In this document: in pieces, positions 1 to 11,082 of the stretch | How the letters are laid out: each line of letters opens with the position of its first letter | Numbering within the stretch: the stretch's first letter is position 1 | DNA from: Echinometra lucunter | Taxonomy: Eukaryota > Echinodermata > Echinoidea > Camarodonta > Echinometridae | Length of the DNA: 64,000 nucleotides | Assembly: GCA_029962745.1 (NCBI GenBank) | Contig: CM057157.1 | Location: 22,016,916-22,080,915, forward strand | Direction: 5' to 3' | The notes under the pieces: model-generated | Seen by the model: only the letters and a program-made list of their open reading frames with translations | Database searches by the model: none | Told to the model about the DNA's origin: nothing | Translations under genes and position numbers: made by a program

Positions 1-89
1 AAGCTGAATCCGATGACCGGGTAATAATATTTCGGTAAAGCACTTAGAGACTCTCTTGGAGATGTATTAGGCGCTATATAAATCCAGAA

Positions 90-120
<31 letters not shown>
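1..120 (+). repeat. SINE-type 3' tail fragment with (ATT)n
   Basis: The stretch reads from AAGCACTTAGAGACTC through GCGCTATATAAATCC and ends in a run of ATT. This 'gcgctatataaat + ATT repeat' ending is typical of short interspersed elements in marine invertebrates. A similar end in the opposite orientation lies near 41955. The 5' part is outside the window or lost. Family assignment is from memory. Confidence 0.45.
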
Positions 121-121
<1 letters not shown>

Positions 122-1419
122 CATCGTGTTATGACATTAAAGACACATAAAAGGGACGTCCGGTACGCTTCAAAGCAGAAGTAGTTTTTTAGGGGTCTGT
201 ATCTGCATATCAGAACAAGTCCTAAAATGCGAAGTAAGATGACTCACTATTCATGAGATATGTCCCTAGGAGATTGTAAGACAGACTATAGATGATGGCA
301 CACCCAATGTAGCTCAGGATATGTAGGTGTACTCGGTAGTTCTATCGTGAATATCCTGCAAGAAATAGCAAAAAAAAAAGAAGAAGAAACCTGAAATGGG
401 GAGAATACGTGCAAAGGAGAAAAAAATGACACTAGGATTTACGGTTATCTACAGGGATATAACATATGAAGGGTAGAGCAAATACATTATTGAATGCATG
501 TTGTATAACACATCACAATACTTGAAAAGAGATGCTGTCATCCTTATTAATGTGCCACTGATTGTAAATTGCCCTCAAACATATTTAATATTTTTCTACC
601 TCATAGAGTAGTAGGCTACTTGCACATTACAAGTACTATTGTTAGCAAATGGAAGCTGGGGTGGTATTTGAGCATCATATTATCTCTAAAAAAATTTATT
701 TATCTTTAAAGGAAATCGGTATTCTGAGACCACTTTTAAAATCTCAGATTTTATCTTCATTTTATCTCGGTTCCTCATCTCCAGCGCGCGTACCGCTAAA
801 GACAAATGCGCAGCTTTTGCGCTTGTGCCCATCTTACCTTGAAGGAAAGATAAAATGAAACTTAAAATAGGGTAGGGGCTTATTTTATCTCTTGGACTTC
901 CAGTATGTATACTATTTCTGGATAAATTCGCTATAGTCTTCAGATAAAGATAAGAAAATGCAGTAATCATCGACTTGCATTACTCAAGCAACATTCCTGT
1001 ATGATGACTGAATTGAATTCAAGATTTTATTGACTAATATCGGCCTTGAAATGATCCTTGAAAATGCATGCGATATTTCGGAAAATATTGAAGTTATTTC
1101 TGACCAAAAATACCAGTCAAAACGCGTTCGCGTTTGAATGCAAGCACAAGCAGTGTATTGCAACATTTGTACAAATAACGCATCTGCTCTCTTTTGCTCC
1201 ACCTACTGGTGGAAAGCAATTTCATTGGCATTTACTACACCTAGCCGCGAGTGGCCAAATATATAGATTGATATCCTGTCATAGAACCTTAAACTTTATT
1301 ACCATTAGAATGGCAAAGTTGGTCAATGATCACAAGCACATGTGTATGTCTCCTTGATGATGTTATTTGAAAGGCTGTCTGACACATTGTTCTACAGAAG
1401 CACTAGCTGAATCACCCGA
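121..1419. other. No gene recognised; presumed intron or flank
   Basis: Short open frames occur on both strands (for example near 649-970 and 984-1202) but none shows a domain, codon bias or splice context I can support. If the receptor continues leftwards, its transmembrane exons are not in this stretch: I see no run of hydrophobic helices on the minus strand. Confidence 0.5.
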
Positions 1420-1554
1420 TATACGGAAGTAACCAGACCCTGATGGAACAATGACATCCTCGGAGGACCATTCCGAATTAGTCTCTTCCCAGAAAACGCA
1501 GTTCTGATTCTCATATCCTGGCTGATGATCGAAAATTAAAAAAGTTGGAAAATA
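1420..1554 (-). CDS. Adhesion-GPCR GPS-type exon (end uncertain)
   Basis: An acceptor ending TCGTAG at 1555-1560 opens a minus-strand frame reading YFPTFLIFDHQPGYEN, then CVFWEETNSEW. In adhesion GPCRs the last GAIN strand and the GPCR proteolysis site follow the pattern 'P-x-L-x-F-x-H ... C-x-F-W ... W', which this matches closely. The second cysteine usually found a few residues after the second Trp is absent: the frame continues SSEDVIVPSG. The exon therefore probably ends soon after the Trp, and the Cys-x-Cys and HLT cleavage part would lie on a further exon to the left. The donor is not resolved. This exon is the main evidence that the minus-strand gene is an adhesion GPCR. Confidence 0.6.
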
Positions 1555-2196
1555 CTACGATTTCACTGATATTCATCTAGCGTTTTCAAGAAATTTCAAA
1601 TGTATTTATGATATCGATGTGAAGGCTTTATTTCCAACGTACTACATTAAGCCTACTCATGTATGGGATTTTCATATTATTTTGTGTCTTATCTATGCCC
1701 ATATTCCAGTGATTCAGTCGTTTATGATATGTACGTTTTGTTTATGAATCACAAGAGAATGGGAAGTATTCGAGAATTGTTTCCGGACACATTGCTTTCG
1801 GTTTAATTCATCCAATTTCGGGTTACAGTTAATGTTTAGTTTCTTCGTTATTTTTTGATTTTTTTGTTATAGGTTTTAGGGTAATTGTTTGGGTCCAAGG
1901 TTGAATTTATACAATTGCTTATCATGTTCATTGCTACAAAGCGACAGACATTATGTAGTCGTACTATTATGATGTCACTAGAACGTTGGTCTCCTCAAAT
2001 TCTGACTATTTAGTGCAAAATCTATAGAGCTTCAAAACTGAATGCATCATTGAATGAACCCCTTCAGAATGGAATGATAGATGATTAATATGTCTAACGT
2101 GACATGATATTTATTCCCCTTTCATATTCTCACCTCCAGAGCAGTAAAAGTTAGGTGATGCTTTGGTCTAGGTTTCAATAACCACTCCACCGACAT
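1555..2196. other. Intron, nothing recognised
   Basis: AT-rich sequence between the GPS-type exon and the preceding GAIN exon. A further small GAIN exon could be hidden here, because the phases of the two neighbours cannot be matched with certainty. No repeat family recognised. Confidence 0.4.
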
Positions 2197-2387
2197 TTAA
2201 TAGAATGACAGGTTGTGTTTGCCGTCCGGTTGACGTTTTCGTTCTCTCTGCTGAAGTTCAGAAGCGAAGGGGAGAAGAAGAGTACGGGTGTGGCGAAGAC
2301 ACTCATGATGATGTTGATGTTTGTGTCGTAGTCCTGCCCGACGAGGCACCTGAAGCGAATGGCAGCAATTTCTTGAGGAATGCTTAC
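2197..2387 (-). CDS. Probable GAIN-domain exon (distal)
   Basis: The minus-strand frame reads VSIPQEIAAIRFRCL, then about 45 more residues with several N-glycosylation sequons (NFS, NRT, NTT). 'V-S-I-P-Q-E-I' resembles the 'LP-x-x-L/I' strand of GAIN domains, and the preceding exon ends in phase 0 as required. Two cautions apply. The proposed acceptor (ATAATAG followed by GTAAGC) also looks like a donor, and a second good acceptor (CGCTTCAG) lies about 35 bases inside. The 3' end is not fixed by a strong donor. The frame is open to about 2179. Confidence 0.4.
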
Positions 2388-2842
2388 CTATTATATAATT
2401 AAAACAACTTAATATCATATCAGAACTAGTCTTATTTCTTCCGTATGTTGCAGCAAATATCCGTCAAGTATTGGTTGTCAGTTTGCTGTGAGGATGGCTA
2501 TTTGCAAAGATAAAGGGCAATCATTGTTCAGTCACTCTAACTCCGTATGGCCTCTCTTGAATTTAATGACAATCAATGTGCTCATTATGGAAGATGTTTC
2601 GATTCACTGGTGTTTGATTTTCTTCAACCTATTTCAAAAGGCTTTGAATGATGATTTATAAAAAAAAGGATCTCGTCGGTGTAAGGAGGTTAATGTGATG
2701 TTTATTCTGGGTTCTGACTGAATCAGACTGACAGCAGGCAGAACCTAAAATATAAATCACATTTTGTGGTAAAACGATAAGTTTTCAATCTATCCACATT
2801 CTATTAGTAAGACTGAGGGATGATCAGATTTTTCATTATCAC

Positions 2843-2991
2843 CTCGGCTATAAGACCGTCACGTTCTTCCTCCTCTGTGATATCTTCTCCTGCTCTAACG
2901 GTAATGTTGGAACGAGAGAGGTCCGAGGAGCTGTCCCCTGAGAGGGACAGGACCAGCCCCTGACCGAGTTCATCTTGGGGACACTCCGAAC
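2843..2991 (-). CDS. Probable GAIN-domain exon
   Basis: The exon lies between an acceptor (CTATGCTACAG) and a donor (GAG followed by GTGATA). In phase 1 to phase 0 it encodes SECPQDELGQGLVLSLSG followed by SSSDLSRSNITVRAGEDIT and EEERDGLIAE. Acidic, with an N-glycosylation sequon (NIT). A long low-similarity segment of this kind is usual in the middle of GAIN domains, but no diagnostic motif is present. Its phase-1 start does not match the phase-0 end of the upstream exon at 4425, so either an exon between them was missed or the start is wrong. Confidence 0.45.
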
Positions 2992-4424
2992 CTGTAGCAT
3001 AGACGAAGACGCTTGCGATACAACCACCAATTGAATTGCTTAGGTTCTAGTTCACGTTCGTTTATTCACCATTTTCCAATCATAAACATGTAAACGTATT
3101 GTATTCAGTAAAAATGACACATTACAATCATGGAAATGCTGAATTTACGCGTTTCGAATACAGTGCATAATGTATCTGCTAAATGTTTCCTTTTCGTTTT
3201 GCAATTGTCTTCTGTTGTATGCAGCATGTATTAAATTTGCTGTCGGTACTTTGCTGAAATGTACATTTACATCGTTTAGGCCTATGCATCAAATCACGTA
3301 AATGGTTATTGACTGACACAAATCGAAACCTGAACACTGATTTCAGTAAACTCTGTGACATGATGAAATGCAGTGTATATTCAATTCTGTATACAAAAGG
3401 GGAAAAGAATGACTTCTAGGAATAAACATTAAAATATTTAGGATGATTAGTACTTTTAGTTCGATCCTTAAAATGTTGCTTATTCTTTTATGCATGCGTT
3501 GAAACTGCAACTAAATAAAAGTGAAAATTCCCCATATTTATAAGAAGAAAGAACCTTCGCCTATAGACCAGTTTCACAATGCAAGAGGACAGCAGACTGT
3601 TAGACACAGTTTCGACATACTGCGCTGGGCGCTCCAACTTTTATAGTACACAGTCAATAGCGCGTATGTACATTCGTTCGATTTTTGTCTATTTTGACCA
3701 ATATATGCAGATTTCTTTTAATATTTGCAATGAGAAAATTGTCAGGGAAGTTCAGGTCGCAGCTGTGCGGTGGTCGAATGCCACAAGACATTGGAGAAAG
3801 TTTAAAAATTGGAAGCTAACTGAGTGCGAAATTCCACTCGCTTTTGACACATGAAGCCTGTTTGTGTGAGATAGCCGTACTCCCTACACAGGTTTCCGTA
3901 AGCAATGCGAAGGAATCCGTCTCCAGTGGGTAGAAATATCAACAGAAAGGACTTTGAAGTCAAGAAACATTATCATTATGTACTTTGGCGTACAATTTAA
4001 TGAGTGAAAACATGACTTTGTAAACAGGGTAAGATTGAGGGCTCCCGTTTACTACGGCTTCTATGCTGCAATCGAACTTATACTGACAAAACTAAGTTGA
4101 AAAACTATCGAAAGTACAAAATACATCATACCTTCATCTGTCAGATATGGCCATTGTCTTACCTCATGTACCTTGTATCCATGCTTTATTTTATTGATCT
4201 GGAATAAGGTAAATGGAACAATATTAGGGCATATCTCATATCTTACATTCATTTTGTACACAGAGCCAATCGCGGTCAGCACGCTTGCCCACCGCAGCAA
4301 TGGCGTCGCCGATAGAGGGCAAAATACATAAACCGGAGGTGAAATTGGTCTATAGGTCAATGAGGCCTCTTGGTTCCTTAATAAGCCAGAGGAAAAGTGG
4401 ATATCGTAGCCAAGGGGTTTATAC
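2992..4424. other. Intron; may hide one small exon
   Basis: The phase mismatch between the flanking exons (0 upstream, 1 downstream) predicts an exon of length 3n+1 here. A GC-richer minus-strand patch near 4255-4325 stays open but has no GAIN character. Nothing else recognised. Confidence 0.4.
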
Positions 4425-4610
4425 CTGAACTGCGACGTTCTCTTCTGCTACATCGAACGGTTCATCCTCTGCAACTTCCACGTTGTTGAGCTGCGTCTCG
4501 TAAGCCAGCAGCATGTTTGAGATTGCATTGTTGGACTCCTCGGCTGCCTGCAGCTCTGCCATGTCGACAGAGGCGATGTTACTGACGATGCTAGTCACCT
4601 TGGCGGTAAC
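4425..4610 (-). CDS. GAIN-domain helical exon
   Basis: A 186 bp exon, phase 0 to 0, between acceptor TTTATCAAG and donor CAG/GTATAA. It encodes VTAKVTSIVSNIASVDMAEL, continues with a helical, acidic stretch, and ends ENVAVQ. A helical region followed by 'E-N-V-A-V-Q-V' is characteristic of GAIN subdomain A passing into subdomain B in adhesion GPCRs ('NVAVQV'-like strand). Both the preceding and following introns are phase 0 at these borders. The exon lies downstream of another helical GAIN exon (5594-5740). No stop or frameshift. Confidence 0.7.
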
Positions 4611-5593
4611 CTTGATAAACAAAATACATGGTTAGTTAGATCTCGCCGTTAATTGTTCATTGTTCATTTCCGCCTGGGAGACTGTTATACACAGGCTACT
4701 GTGTATTGACTTCCATGGAAGGTCACGTTGTAATCTACACACATAGACTGAATTCAGAGAAAACACAAACTGTTACAATTCATACAAATGAAGTGCTTGT
4801 ATAATAAGACTTTATGAAATGTTTCTAGAATATTCTTCATCTACATGTTCAATGATTGCTATGATTCTTTGTGTGTTATTTAATACAACAAACTATGAAA
4901 AATGATTTCTCTTCTAGAAATTTCTGTAATTATAAATACATTAAGAAAACTGGAAGAAAAAAAAAACCACTTCCTTCCAGAAAATTCTTCAATTATATTA
5001 CAATGTCTAAAAACAACAAATATTACTTTCTTCCTCACGAGTGATTGTTGTCAGTAAGCTAGAACAGTTACAATTGAAAAGTCAAAACTCAGAGTAGTTA
5101 CACTACACCTGTCAAAACCATGCATGATAGACCAACATATCTAAGAGAAATAACAAAGAGGAGCTAATCCATATAAAACAGTCTCTTCCCTAATGGAAAA
5201 ACATTTTGCATTAAAAGAGAACGAGAGCCAAAAAGCAATCATATCTCTTTGGGGAAAAAATGCAGTGATCACTGACGACTGTCCCGGGGGAGTGAAAATG
5301 AATAGAAAAATTAATTTCTTTCTCAGAGAGGCTTCAATATTCACTCAACATTCACGCCTAAAACATGAGGTTATCATTGTTATTGTGACGCCGGAGGAGT
5401 GAAAAATAGAGTGAAAATTCATTCTTTATTATAGAGAGTAAAGTTCACTTTAAAAATCCGGCCTCTTCTCTCTCAAACACTCCTGGACCCACCCTTCGCC
5501 AATAACCCCGTGCCGATATGGGACCCGACTCATCCCTATACTATCATAGGGATAAGAGACTTCGGTATTCAACGTATGTTGGATAGTTCTCAC
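4611..5593. other. Intron
   Basis: AT-rich intron. Two weakly similar stretches ending in 'GGGGAGTGAAAAT' and 'GGAGGAGTGAAAAAT' (about 5284 and 5394) suggest an old local duplication. No gene or known element seen. Confidence 0.5.
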
Positions 5594-5740
5594 CTCTTTC
5601 CCGCTTGTGTTTTGAGCAGCAATCTCGGTTGCAATGTTGGAAATGAGAGTGATATCTGAGGAGGTGATTTCTTCCGTGTTTTCGGTAATAACCGACACAT
5701 GATTAGTTACTTCTTCAACCGTATCCTCGGTGATCTCAAC
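5594..5740 (-). CDS. GAIN subdomain A exon
   Basis: A 147 bp exon, phase 0 to 0, with acceptor TTGCATTCAG and donor GAG/GTGAGA. It encodes VEITEDTVEEVTNHVSVITE, then EEITSSDITLISNIATEIAA. The pattern of a helix, then 'I-T-S-S-D-I-T-L-I-S-N-I', matches the opening helices of GAIN domains, where a 'L-T-x-x-D-L' turn is common. It follows the hormone-receptor-motif-like exon in frame (that exon ends GAC GAA in phase 0), the usual order in adhesion GPCRs. Intact. Confidence 0.75.
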
Positions 5741-6067
5741 CTGAATGCAATAGTGATAATTACGATGACGATGATGATGTTTGTTATATCTTTGTTATTA
5801 TAATATTTTTATCATTATTATTATTATCATTTTATCATAAGCATCATCATCACAATGATGATGAAATAATATTATTACCAACAATAACACAATAATGATA
5901 AAACAATTGGAACATATATGCAATTACTCCGAAAATAACAGGAAATCAAAGCTTTCTATCTTCATATGATCTTCTAACTGAAACAGTGAAATATCGCAAA
6001 TGTCATGTAAAAAAGAAAGTTTCATTATTGCAATTTGAAACATGTTCTAGCTGAAACTGTAACTTAC
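5741..6067. other. Short intron with ATT/GATG-rich tract
   Basis: Between the two exons lies simple sequence rich in GATGATGATG and TTATTATT (about 5760-5900). No gene. Confidence 0.6.
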
Positions 6068-6189
6068 TTCGTCAATTTCCTGCAAGAGCTCGGTCACATT
6101 TCTGAATACGCCACAGTTGTCTTGATGTTTCCAAACAGCTCGGCTAATTCTGTCCCCAACACATTGGGCTGTAGCAACGGGTTGGCTCG
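6068..6189 (-). CDS. Hormone-receptor-motif-like exon
   Basis: A 122 bp exon, phase 1 to 0, with donor GAA/GTAAGT. It encodes SQPVATAQCVGDRISRAVWK followed by HQDNCGVFRNVTELLQEIDE. 'A-x-x-x-C ... W-x-x-x-D-x-C' is the conserved end of the HRM/HormR domain that often precedes GAIN. Only the C-terminal part of a HormR domain is visible here; the first two cysteine pairs are absent, so it may be a short linker variant. It joins in phase to the SEA exon before it (T plus CG gives Ser) and to the GAIN exon after it. Confidence 0.65.
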
Positions 6190-7545
6190 CTACCATATGG
6201 GAACAAAAAAAAAGAAAAAAAAAAGAGACATATTACATAAGCAAACATAACGAATGAATTACACATAACAAGAGTAAGATGGAGAAATGAAACCGAGTCC
6301 GCATGATAAACGCTACAATAGTCTTCTTTGCGGAAGTGAAAATATACATCGCACATAAGGCGAAAGAAACAAAAAATGAGACTTGAGGTTTGATATCAAA
6401 CCCTCTGGATAATTAGCGATTACTGTTTACTAGCATTAGAATTGTTGTACTCCACTGTCGTCAAGGCGTACATTACTGAATACCATGCTTATTGAGTGTC
6501 GTTTCACCTTTATGTCTTTGTCAAATGAACTATATTTCGCACTTCAGTGTATTTTCAGAGTGTTTTCTCTAATGAATTCGTGATAATTTCGTTATTTCAA
6601 ATAAAACAATGAATAGTTCCATGAACCTAATCTGGTTCAAGAATGATTGCAAAGCAGGATATCGCAATGTACAAAAAGTGTAGATCATGGTTAAAACAAG
6701 AATAAAAAAAAAGTGTGCATAAAACAAAAATATAAATGATACACAGAAATAATAATCTAGTTAAAAAACATTACAATCATAATGATAATTACTAGTATAT
6801 GAATTACTAGTATTACTTGCAGTGCAATACTACTAGTAGCAGCAGTATATTGGTAATATCCATAAAACTATTACAACTACTATTACTCTAATATTACCAT
6901 TTGTTGTATTGAAAGGACAGTCTCGTCCTGTTGAATTTGACCAGGTATTTATCTCTCCCTCACCAAACTGAACCTCACCAAATCTTGACGTCCAAGTAAG
7001 TCTTGAACAAATCGCTGAAACGAAACATAATTATGAATTGAACAGTATACCATGTATACCATGTATAGTGTGAACCCTTATGAACAAAGCTAGGTTCTTA
7101 AGAAGTGCAATAGGTAAGTTCATAAAAAAGTCAATTTCGTCAAAATTTTGCTCTATTAGATATTGCCACACTGCTTGTGATGGAATTGGGTTATTTGTAG
7201 GTCTGGTAATGAACCCCCTTTACTACTCTTCAATGTTAACAACCGACCGACAAAACTAAAATTATGCTACTCGTTTTTACATATTTTTTTGCACATTGCA
7301 ACGGTTTAGAACTCATACTTACAAAACTATCTTGATTTAAAACATCCTTTTGTTTTCACGTATTTCAAAAGAAAGGTACTCGATAGACAACTTTTCAAAT
7401 TCTCGCCGAAGGTCCAACAATCAAAACGCGGCCGGTCAAGATTCAAAATTATTAAAAGCAAATGATTTTGGCAGACTCATATCAAAAGTAGGGTACCAAA
7501 TGAAGAATACAAAATTATTCTATGTGAACTTTTTTTTAAACCTAC
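6190..7545. other. Intron, nothing recognised
   Basis: About 1.35 kb of AT-rich sequence with A-rich tracts (6205-6232, 6700-6760). No open frame on either strand with recognisable content. Confidence 0.5.
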
Positions 7546-7768
7546 AGGTACTGGTGACCCTCACAGTCGATATGTCAAGTATTCCGTCTTGCCCGGACAA
7601 GGCATAGAAAGAGGCTTCCACATTTTGGCGAATCTGTAAAGGAGATGTCCCGTTGTCTAAGACATATATATTCAGGTTTGCTATGATACTTCCTTCGCGA
7701 AGGTTGGAGGGGACCACAAACAAAGAGTTTTCCTCAAACTGGTCTGTCTCCATCATGCCTCCTTGAAC
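7546..7768 (-). CDS. SEA domain, second half
   Basis: A 223 bp exon, phase 0 to 1, with acceptor AACACACAG and donor CCT/GTAGGT. Coding includes LFVVPSNLREGSIIANLNIY, then VLDNGTSPLQIRQNVEASFY. 'L-R-E-G-S-I-I-A-N-L-N-I-Y' is the core of a SEA domain ('F-R-x-G-S-V-x-V-x-F'), a module found before GAIN in several adhesion GPCRs. The canonical G-S-V-V-V/G-S-x-x-x self-cleavage site is not clearly present, so autoproteolysis in this SEA cannot be assumed. It joins in phase 0 with the preceding half at 8402-8559. Confidence 0.7.
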
Positions 7769-8401
7769 CTGTGTGTTTTGTGGCAATGTAAAAATGTCAA
7801 TATATATATATATATTTCGTTTTCATTAAATATCGCAAATAAGAATTGAGAAAAAGAGTTGTGAGATCCTTAAGTATCAAAGCATGATCCTCTTTTTTAA
7901 GACAAGAATAATCAGCTAAATACATGTACTAAAGAGTATTCTGTTCATAAGAAGGTAAATATTTGGTTATATCATTCTCAAAATTTGCAGAAGTCTGACA
8001 TGGACTGATGTACTGGTATAAACCGTTATTATTGCCAACAGTATGGTGTTTTGGCATTGTGGAAGCAGCAGGCAGACCTCCAGTTTGACGATATTCCTGT
8101 CCTCTTTACACAAAGCTTAGGCATTTCTTTTTTTAAAAAGGGCTCTGATTATGTTGAGGATGCTTTAAAATGACTACGTCTTTGAAAGCTAAGTTGAAGG
8201 TTGAAAATTGATTTATTCTTGAAAACAGTTGAAGAGTTGAAACATTTAGAAAATGAACAAATGTGAATTTCAAGAAAAGGAGAGACAACAACAAGTTTAA
8301 GGGCTTGAGAGGTGAAGTCCTTTATTTCAGTACCATATATTATTGAAATCTGTAGCGCCACCATGTTACAATGACTTAAATTTTTGTAATTCATCACGCA
8401 C

Positions 8402-8559
8402 CAAATTGATGTGTTCGATGATTAAACGTGTAATTCTTACATAATTTGTGATTGTTTCTGCAGCATCCTGGTAATAATGAGATGAAATGTCTGACAGATC
8501 TCCGGCTGACGTGACATTTATGTTAAACCGTGCATCCTCGACTATAATATTCGACAACT
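8402..8559 (-). CDS. SEA domain, first half
   Basis: A 158 bp exon, phase 1 to 0, with acceptor TTTCATTCCAG and donor TTG/GTGCGT. It encodes LSNIIVEDARFNINVTSAGD, then LSDISSHYYQDAAETITNYV. The pattern 'F-x-I-N-V-T ... D-L-x-D-x-x-S-x-x-Y ... A-x-x-I' is the beginning of a SEA domain. The preceding intron is phase 1 and continues from the Ig exon, giving Glu at the junction. Confidence 0.65.
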
Positions 8560-8682
8560 CTGGAATGAAAAAGGCAGGTAATAATTTCTACGTTTTGATG
8601 TGTAATCGGTATAACTAGGATCTTGTGTTGCAAAATAAAAAGAACATTATCGTAAGTGCACTGCTTAATTTTCAAGCAAAAG

Positions 8683-8754
8683 CCCCCCCCCCCGCCATTT
8701 CCTTCACGCCCGCGCTCGCGCTCACCACACACACACACCACACACCCCCGCACC

Positions 8755-8788
<34 letters not shown>
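8683..8788 (+). repeat. Poly-C followed by (CA)n microsatellite
   Basis: A short C run followed by an interrupted CA repeat in the intron between the Ig and SEA exons. Confidence 0.9.
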
Positions 8789-8789
<1 letters not shown>

Positions 8790-9294
8790 GCAATTTTACT
8801 CACTTGATATGCAAAGCGCTTTACAATACAATATCGACTCTTAAAATCTCACTTAAGAATCGGCTTCATTTATAACTTAAAGATTATTTGTAATGAATTT
8901 TCTTTTGATCATATGGTATCATGTCGTTCTTCGTATTTTAGTTAAATTTGAAATAATACTGCCCATACTGTCATGTAATCCTTTGCCCAGAAAGTATTCA
9001 GTACTTTCGTATTTTCGTACCCCTTTTTCACTAAGTTGTAATATTCGTATACGTATTCTTCGTGTATTTACTTGGAACAAAACTTGTTTCAGTGATTACT
9101 TACGATGTAATATTTGTATCTCTTATTGATAATTTTATCTGGGATACAGTTCTGAATGGAACTGTCAAATCTTTCGCTGCATCCCCAGTCTGATTTGTTT
9201 TTAACTCTCTAAAAAACAAACAGCATACATTTGAACAAACTTACGTCGTAAGAAGACACGGTCGCAAGGGTGAGGGGCCAAGGCGGACACATGG

Positions 9295-9430
9295 GGAGTG
9301 TTTCATGAAGAGTTTTGTCGGTGAAAATCACCGACAAATGTTATAAGCTACTGAAAATCCTCGTATCTGTTTGGCTGAAAGCAAATTAGTCAGTGAAAAT
9401 CACCGACAAAACTCTTCATGAAACGCTCCC
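9295..9430. mobile_element. Short foldback MITE (family also at 46753 and 49927)
   Basis: The two ends are inverted repeats: GGAGTGTTTCATGAAGAG at left and its complement at 9412-9428. Internal arms around GTGAAAATCACCGACAAA also pair. Flanking ATGG on both sides may be a 4 bp target duplication. Two diverged copies occur at 46753-46886 and 49927-50061. Non-coding. Confidence 0.7.
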
Positions 9431-9545
9431 ATGGAGTGTAAGCCTTGGCCCTCTTGGTGCGAATATGCATAATTATGAGTACCTTTCTGGCGTGCAAATG
9501 TCTCCAAGACTACACTTAAAAATAAGGGCGGGAAACGAAATCTAC

Positions 9546-9809
9546 CTGTGATGTAAAGGGCCGCCTGATCAGTAAAAACCACAGCAGTGCCATTTTCATT
9601 TCTTCCATCTCCTCTACAACGATAATAGCCGATGTGCAAGGGGGTCATAGATGTGATGGTGAGGACATTCTGGTTTTCAGTCCCAGGAATGGTTACGTTA
9701 TCTTTCTGCCATGCAAACCGTATTGCGTTCTCAAAAGTGCACCTCATCTCGACGAGCGCGAGAGGGTTTACCGTTTGACTAAGTGGCGAAAGAGTCACAC
9801 GGATTGGCT
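9546..9809 (-). CDS. Immunoglobulin domain exon
   Basis: A 264 bp exon, phase 1 to 1, with acceptor TTTCTTATAG and donor ACAG/GTAGAT. One complete Ig domain of about 88 residues: first Cys in MRCTFENAIRF, the core Trp in AWQKDNVTIPG, and the second Cys in HIGYYRCRGDG ('x-Y-Y-x-C', preceded by LTITSMTPLHIG). The single-exon phase-1 layout is usual for shuffled extracellular Ig modules. It sits between the Thr-rich exon and the SEA exons. Three N-glycosylation sequons are possible. Intact. Confidence 0.85.
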
Positions 9810-9827
9810 CTATAAGAAACGGAGAGA

Positions 9828-9925
9828 TAATAATAATAGTAGTAGTAGTAGTAATAATGATAATAATATTAAAAACAATAATAATAATAATGATAATAAT
9901 AATAATGATGATGATAATGATACAT
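9828..9925 (+). repeat. AAT/AGT/GAT-rich simple repeat
   Basis: A run of AATAATAGTAGTAGTAATAA type sequence just upstream (in transcription) of the Ig exon acceptor. Confidence 0.9.
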
Positions 9926-9959
9926 TCTAAATTTATACAACTGATATACTCCCTAAACG

Positions 9960-10225
9960 CTTAACAGGTATCGTGGTGTAGTGGTTCATTCATTTTCCCC
10001 CTTTTTCATATTAATGTCAATTTGAGTTGAATTATTGTATAAGCCACGTGCATTTTTACCTTTGTATGTATGTTTTGAATCATGTTTTTATGTACATATT
10101 TTCGTGTGAATGCAGGGCTCTCTGAGAGAGCAGGTCCAGAAATGGACTTAAAATGAGACCACCCTGTTGAAATAAAACTGAAATGATAATTCCTTGACTC
10201 TCGATCAAAGGGTTGAGGGTTAGAA
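9960..10225 (+). repeat. Possible tRNA-derived SINE split by an insertion
   Basis: GTGGTGTAGTGGTTCA near 9974 resembles a polymerase III A box, and GGGTTAGAATCCC near 10217 resembles a B box, but they are about 230 bases apart. The simplest reading is a SINE head interrupted by an AT-rich insert. Low confidence; neither target duplication nor tail was resolved. Confidence 0.3.
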
Positions 10226-10232
10226 TCCCAGC

Positions 10233-10560
10233 CCGGTGTAGCGGCGGATTTGGTTCTTGGCAGATTTGGTTCTTAGTGACAAAATCTGCGGGCGGATTGT
10301 GTTCTGTAACAAAATCTGCCTGCACATTTTGTACCGAGCCAACTGGCGAGTATTTAACTGTTTGGCTAGGCCAGTATCGTATCTGGATGGTGTGACGTCA
10401 GGCAAGATGGCGTCTTCGGAATTGGCGAACATTTCCTCAGATTTTATTAAATTCCTTATTGAATGATCAATTAATTGAATTCTTGGGAACGATATCTGCC
10501 GGCAGATTCTGTCACCAAGAACCAAATCCGCCGGTGGAACGAAATCTGCCGCTACACCGG
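10233..10560. mobile_element. Foldback MITE with CCGGTGTAGCGGCGGATTT ends
   Basis: The left end CCGGTGTAGCGGCGGATTT and the right end AAATCTGCCGCTACACCGG are inverted repeats, and internal arms repeat the motif 'ACAAAATCTGCC/GGCAGATT' several times. Length 328 bp. Non-coding; open frames on both strands inside are by-products of the palindrome. Confidence 0.75.
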
Positions 10561-11082
10561 CACTAAATCTTTTGGCTAGACAGTAATCCGCGTTTACCAC
10601 GTTCATCCAGTTATAATCGGGTACGCTGTAGGAAGCGAAGGTTAGTGTCATTGGATTCGCATATGGGCGACCGGCTGGGATGCTCCCCAGAGGAGAATAT
10701 GCACAGTAATGTGCGGAGTTATATATTTGAATCTAGTGACTGCTTACATTACAGAGGTACAACTAATCTAAGGGCTTCTGAAACTAGGTATAGCTCTAAT
10801 GATTTAATCATGGCGACATGCATATCTTTCTAAATTATCGATTAAATAATGGAAGAAACAGTAAAAGTTCACTTTAATACTTGTGTTGCGCTCTTCAGTC
10901 GTTTTTGTAAAACGTATAATAAATTTGAGTTATAGATTACTCTTGCAATTTTAAAATGGATATGACACTATACTTTGAAAGAAAGAGATTGAACATTATG
11001 TGTAACGTCATGAAGTCAGTCATTCTGGAGATGCGTTATAACAATAAACGAAATCAATACTATAGTGGGTTAGTGACAACTA

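Noticed and set aside
10213..10651. Overlapping open frames of up to 143 codons on both strands
   Set aside because: They run through a palindromic MITE and its repeats; no protein similarity recognised.
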